Of a stretch of 10,011 bases of DNA, positions 6,435 through 10,011 are shown one piece after another (within the stretch, counting starts at the first letter, position 1; each line of letters opens with the position of its first letter). The DNA is taken from positions 1-10,011 of the forward strand of contig NW_006920452.1 of NCBI RefSeq assembly GCF_000344685.1, read 5' to 3'. The notes under the pieces were generated by a model. That model saw only the letters and a list, made by a program, of their open reading frames with translations. It did no database searches and had not been told where the DNA came from. The translations under genes and the position numbers were made by a program. Source of the DNA: Gloeophyllum trabeum ATCC 11539. Taxonomy: Eukaryota > Basidiomycota > Agaricomycetes > Gloeophyllales > Gloeophyllaceae.

Positions 6435-8865
6435 TTATCTCCGGTCTGTCTTGCCCATCTTCCGTTTTCCAGAGAACAGATGTTTGGGCTGTGCACGAAG
6501 CGTTAGTGAGTAACAAACATGGTGAGGGACAATGCCCAACGTACCATCTTGACCCTGATGTGCCGATCGGCCTCTCCCGCTCTCGCATGCATATTCCGCT
6601 CCCTCTGTCCGAGGTTGCGGAGTTTGATGGCTTTCGACGCTTGCTGAAAAGGGCCAGACGCGTGAGAGGACTTGCCACAGAAGTTGACAACTGATAGCTT
6701 ACCGCTTCGTCCCGCATGCCAGCCAACTGCCTATTCGACCTCGGCTCCCTCTTCCCCTTCGCGACCACTCTCCCAGAGTTGCCCTTCACCCGCTTATTAG
6801 GCGAGTCCTCACCATCCACATCCATCCAATCTCCCTCCGCCTCCTCGGCCTCAGCGTCCTCCATATCCACGTCCATCTCGTCCCTCTTCCGCTTCCGCTG
6901 CTCGCTGCGCACTTTCGCGAGCATCTCTGCACGCTCCTGTATCCGACTCGGGTCAAGGCCGGCCTTCGTCAGCTCCGTAGTCATCTCCGACAATGTGCGC
7001 AAGCCGGCTGTCCGTGGTAGCCGTGCAGCGTGCTTCATCGACTTTTTGGTGTGTTGCGAGCGGATCTTGGCGTCGAGGGCGACCTTTGCTTCCTCCGCTT
7101 CTCGCTCATCCTCAGAATCCATCTAATGGCACGACAATCAGTCATCGAAGGTCCTAATGCGACATCACCAGGAGTAAACTCACGATATCCTCGTCGCTAT
7201 CATAGAAGCCTTCCGCCTGCAGCTTCTCTTCCTCCCTCTCCAACGCCTCCAGCTTCTCAGCAATATCGGGATCAATAAAGTCCGCGACGTTCTTGCCATC
7301 CACGATCTCGGGCATGACGTCCATCTTCCACTCCGGATCCGCAAGCATGTAGTTCTCTGAAAACCTGGAGTCAACATCAATGAAAACTGAGGTCGCATCA
7401 CACTTACTCTTCAGGTTGAAGTTGTACACCCCAGGGCCGCCCTCCTCGGCCTCGATGTCCTTCTCAAGCTTCCTCCGCTCCGGATCGTTCTTGTCGTACT
7501 TCTTCTTATTCTTGACAGCCTCCGGGATGAACGGCTCCCGTACGACTTCGTCCCTCGCCTTGGGCTGCGCGACATGTATCCGGTTGATGATCGAGTTCAC
7601 CTTGTTGCCCTTCATCTTCGAATCGACGCGGTGTGCGAGCAGCGCGTCGCATGCCTTGTTCTTCAAGTCCATCACGCCTTCTTCGGAGTAGCACGACACT
7701 TGTACGCAGAGGACGTTCTCGCTGTCGATGATTTCTTGGACGAGCGCGCGATTTGTCTCGTCTAAATCATCTAGCCGAGTAACGTCGATTTTGTTGATGA
7801 CCAGCACGACGGGTTTATTTGCGAAGAGAGGTTTGATCGAATGGAATAGTTTGCACTGGAAGGGAGGGTTGGGGAAGGTCGTATCGAAAGGGGAGACACA
7901 CGTACCTGCGCTTCGACGCTGTACCCGCATTGCTCACTCAAGTCCATGAAATAGAGGATGCAAGCCTTCAGGTGCGCGAGCGCAGTGATACTCTGCATCT
8001 CAATGGTATTCATGTCCTCGAGCGGGTGGTCGAGGATTCCGGGAGTATCGATAACTTGCCATCGAAGATATTTGTAATCCAAGTGCCCGACGAACAGTGA
8101 TTTCGTGGTGAAGGCGTAGGGCTGCACGTCGACATCCGCACGGGTGACTTTGTTGATGAAGGACGACTTTCCAACATTAGGGTAACCGCAGATCAGAAGC
8201 GTTCGGGTGTTAGGGTCGATGGCGGGTAGACGGGATATGTGTTGCCGAACTTGCTCCAGGTATGCTAGAGGGTCCTTTTGACGCTTCATGATGGTGGCCA
8301 TTCTATCCTTTCCATGAAGCGAGGCAGATAGAAATCAAAACACCACGTACCGTCCAAGTGCTGCCCTCTTCAACTGCTTACACCGATACAAACTGTCGCC
8401 GAACTTGAGTAGGCGGACATAATCCTTTGCGACTTGATCAATCAAATGCCGAGCCGTCCGTAGTTGACCCAAAGCAAGCTTGTAGTGGTTCTTGTCGTAT
8501 AGAACGTTCATGAGGGAAGCCAGGAAGGGGTGTAGTTCCTGAAGAACCATTAAGCATCGGATCGCACCTCACCGATGAATTCCTCACATCAAGCATAGGG
8601 AACTCATTCAGGATAGCACCCAGCTTTTCATCGAACGAATCCTGAGTAAACTTGACCTTGCGCATATAAAAGTTCCTTATCCTGCTGATTTTGAAGTTTT
8701 TGTGGATAACCTAGCGAGTTCTCCTTCTGTTAGATCCATGTTCCTGATGCATTCGTTAGGTCTTCATACCGTAGGGGTTTTCCTTTGCGTCTTAGACAGC
8801 ACAATGTCCAAAAAATCATTGGCAGTGGGAACAGGCGCAATTGCCTTGAGTCCGCTGGTCGACAT
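6435..8865 (-). CDS. NOG1: Nucleolar GTP-binding protein 1 (60S ribosome biogenesis)
   Basis: An essential GTPase of the Obg/NOG family that joins pre-60S particles in the nucleolus and travels with them to the cytoplasm. Nine exons on the minus strand: 8865-8770, 8710-8588, 8538-8351, 8302-7906, 7855-7408, 7356-7184, 7122-6703, 6643-6545 and 6488-6435. All eight introns are GT-AG, 48 to 61 bp. The join gives 1998 nt, 665 residues; yeast Nog1 has 647. The ATG at 8865 sits in GCCAACATG, and [20 protein letters not shown] fits the family start. The N-terminal helical region has [10 protein letters not shown] and [12 protein letters not shown]. GTPase motifs: G1 GYPNVGKSS (175-183), G2 threonine in PYAFTTKS, G3 DTPG (221-224), G4 NKID (289-292). 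[11 protein letters not shown] and [13 protein letters not shown] follow the G domain. A basic run RKRKRD and an acidic patch lie near 551-580, and the end is [17 protein letters not shown]. No defect is visible. Confidence 0.97.
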
Positions 8866-9496
8866 GTTGGCGGCGATGTTATGGACGACCGGGCGACAGA
8901 GGCGAGGAGGGCACAAGTAAAGCAAATGGATTGATCGGTGCCGTCAAAAACTTTAGACAAGTACCCAGTCTATACTCTCTTACACAATTATAGCAATCAT
9001 CGGTCATTCAGGCGGAGCTTCAATTAGTTTATGAGATCCAGATAGGTAGTAGGAGTCTAGATCTACTACATGTACATGCTCGCGCTTCATCCAAGTTCAA
9101 TCCGATAGCCTCATCTGTTTTCTCCTTCCGGTTCTTTGTCTCAGAATCGAAAGGAGAGTACACTGAGTTTCCTGGCCTGCCGAGGAAATGGGAGGTCCAG
9201 GCGAAGTAATTGCGATAACGAGCGCAATGATATCAGCCTGGGCCAAACCACTGCCTCAAGGAGGTGGATGGAATACGCATGCATGCAGCTGTGTTTGCTG
9301 GACCAAAAGTATTTCGGACGTAACAACCAAGAAGCTTGAGGATGTATCAAGGTAGGTAGCAGTCATCACCCATATAAATATAATGCTGACGAAAGCTTAT
9401 CCTTGCAGTCATTTGCTATGGATGGGGGTCGGCAACTCCTGCCAAATTTAAACTCCGACCCGCGCGTCACGCTTCAGCCACACCAGCCAGGAAACC
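8866..9496. other. Upstream region of NOG1, no other gene seen
   Basis: The first 75 bp on the minus strand hold CT-rich blocks (GCCCTCCTCGCCTCTGTCGC) suited to a fungal 5' untranslated region or core promoter. Beyond that, short open frames at 9136-9339 (+) and 9141-9350 (-) have no coding bias or known motif. A 10-bp palindrome CATGTACATG lies at 9069-9078. No RNA gene is apparent. Confidence 0.45.
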
Positions 9497-9810
9497 TTTG
9501 CACCGTGCGGTGCAAACTTTGGGCTCACTACACCTCCGAAGCAAACCAATGTGGGCACCACATTGAAGCTTCATCCGAAACAGGTGACACCGCCACATAG
9601 TCGCCACACCGGTGCATTGTGGCAACAACGTTAGTTCTGGACTGCCACCACACTGGCACTAGGATATGTGGATGCTACGTGCACCCCAACATCTCTTAAT
9701 ATGTTGGAATCACATACGTAGGTACATGCGAGTTACGTAGTCATTAACCATGTAAATAGGTTTTGTGCAGCTGTGGGATAGCCCAGCCATACATCACAGA
9801 TACATGGCTG
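9497..9810. repeat. Cluster of perfect short inverted repeats
   Basis: Six small perfect inverted repeats are packed into about 310 bp: TTTGCACCG/CGGTGCAAA around TG (9497-9516); CAATGTGG/CCACATTG around GCA (9547-9565); GCCACA/TGTGGC with a 9-base loop (9603-9623); TGCCA/TGGCA with a 6-base loop (9643-9658); CCAACAT/ATGTTGG with an 8-base loop (9686-9707); and CAGCCAT/ATGGCTG with a 13-base loop (9784-9810). No open frame here is convincing. The arms differ from one another, so this is not one repeated hairpin. Dimer-binding regulatory sites, 3' structures of the right-hand gene, or a decayed element are all possible. Confidence 0.6.
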
Positions 9811-9935
9811 TAGCTCCGGTTCATCCAGGCCTCGTAAAGCTCAGGTGTGATACAAATGTGATTTTCTTCTGCTGTAGATATAGTACTATACATGGGACAC
9901 AACTCAAAAGAATGGTGAAATAAAACAGTGGAATG

Positions 9936-10011
9936 TTACAATTCCGTCACCCCGCCCTTCGAAAGATACTCGTCAACCTCTTCCTGATAGCCCTCCTGTT
10001 CATCCTGCTCA
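9936..10011 (-). CDS. C-terminal end of an unidentified protein (partial)
   Basis: On the minus strand a frame enters from the window edge, runs 24 codons and ends at TAA 9936-9938. The tail reads EQDEQEGYQEEVDEYLSKGG then VTEL. It is acidic and Glu/Gln-rich, and about two thirds of its codons end in G or C, broadly as in the genes here. The family cannot be named from so short a tail. It points the same way as NOG1, with its 3' end about 1.07 kb upstream of the NOG1 start. It could be a chance frame, but the regular acidic tail and the stop just before an AT-rich stretch make a real exon more likely. Confidence 0.5.
   Translation of the reverse strand, partial: EQDEQEGYQEEVDEYLSKGGVTEL

Noticed and set aside
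6716..7126. 136-codon Ser-rich plus-strand open frame
   Set aside because: Antisense shadow of NOG1 exon 7; its serine runs are the complement of the acidic/basic tail codons.
9403..9600. 65-codon plus-strand open frame in the hairpin region
   Set aside because: No coding bias or motif, and it spans two of the perfect inverted repeats, which better describe the sequence.

Overview
The window reads as nuclear DNA of a filamentous basidiomycete, most likely an Agaricomycete. Both intact genes are cut by many very short GT-AG introns (46 to 73 bp) and use GC-rich third codon positions. One belongs to a membrane-protein family I know from mushroom-forming fungi. Nothing points to a bacterium, virus, plasmid, CRISPR array or toxin. 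The order within Agaricomycetes cannot be read from 10 kb.

Layout. Positions 1-4070 are gene-poor and look like decayed sequence. A minus-strand open frame with two internal stops lies at 115-459. At 799-1673 a short motif centred on CCGGAG recurs, including a 24-bp inverted pair 811-834/1137-1160. A decayed minus-strand hexose-type MFS transporter can be followed in at least nine blocks from 3285 down to 2441. I recognise nothing in 1700-2440 or 3300-4070.

Positions 4347-6124 (+) hold a six-exon gene for a secreted-then-anchored membrane protein. It has a signal peptide, an eight-cysteine ectodomain, one transmembrane helix, and a long Ser/Pro/Arg-rich tail containing four tandem copies of a nine-residue repeat. 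Positions 6435-8865 (-) hold a complete nine-exon NOG1, the nucleolar GTPase of 60S ribosome assembly. It splices to exactly 666 codons with every family motif present. The two genes converge, with 310 bp between their stop codons.

Positions 8866-9935 are an intergenic stretch with a dense run of perfect small inverted repeats at 9497-9810. A further minus-strand gene enters at the right edge, with only its last 24 codons visible. Its downstream end faces the NOG1 promoter.

The intact genes show no shared pathway: NOG1 is housekeeping, and the membrane protein is probably a lineage-specific surface protein of unknown role. The left 4 kb is best seen as an accessory tract where a transporter copy and other sequences have decayed. 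I found no convincing undescribed system. The most useful leads are the CCGGAG-motif region, the palindrome cluster and the repeat-bearing membrane protein.
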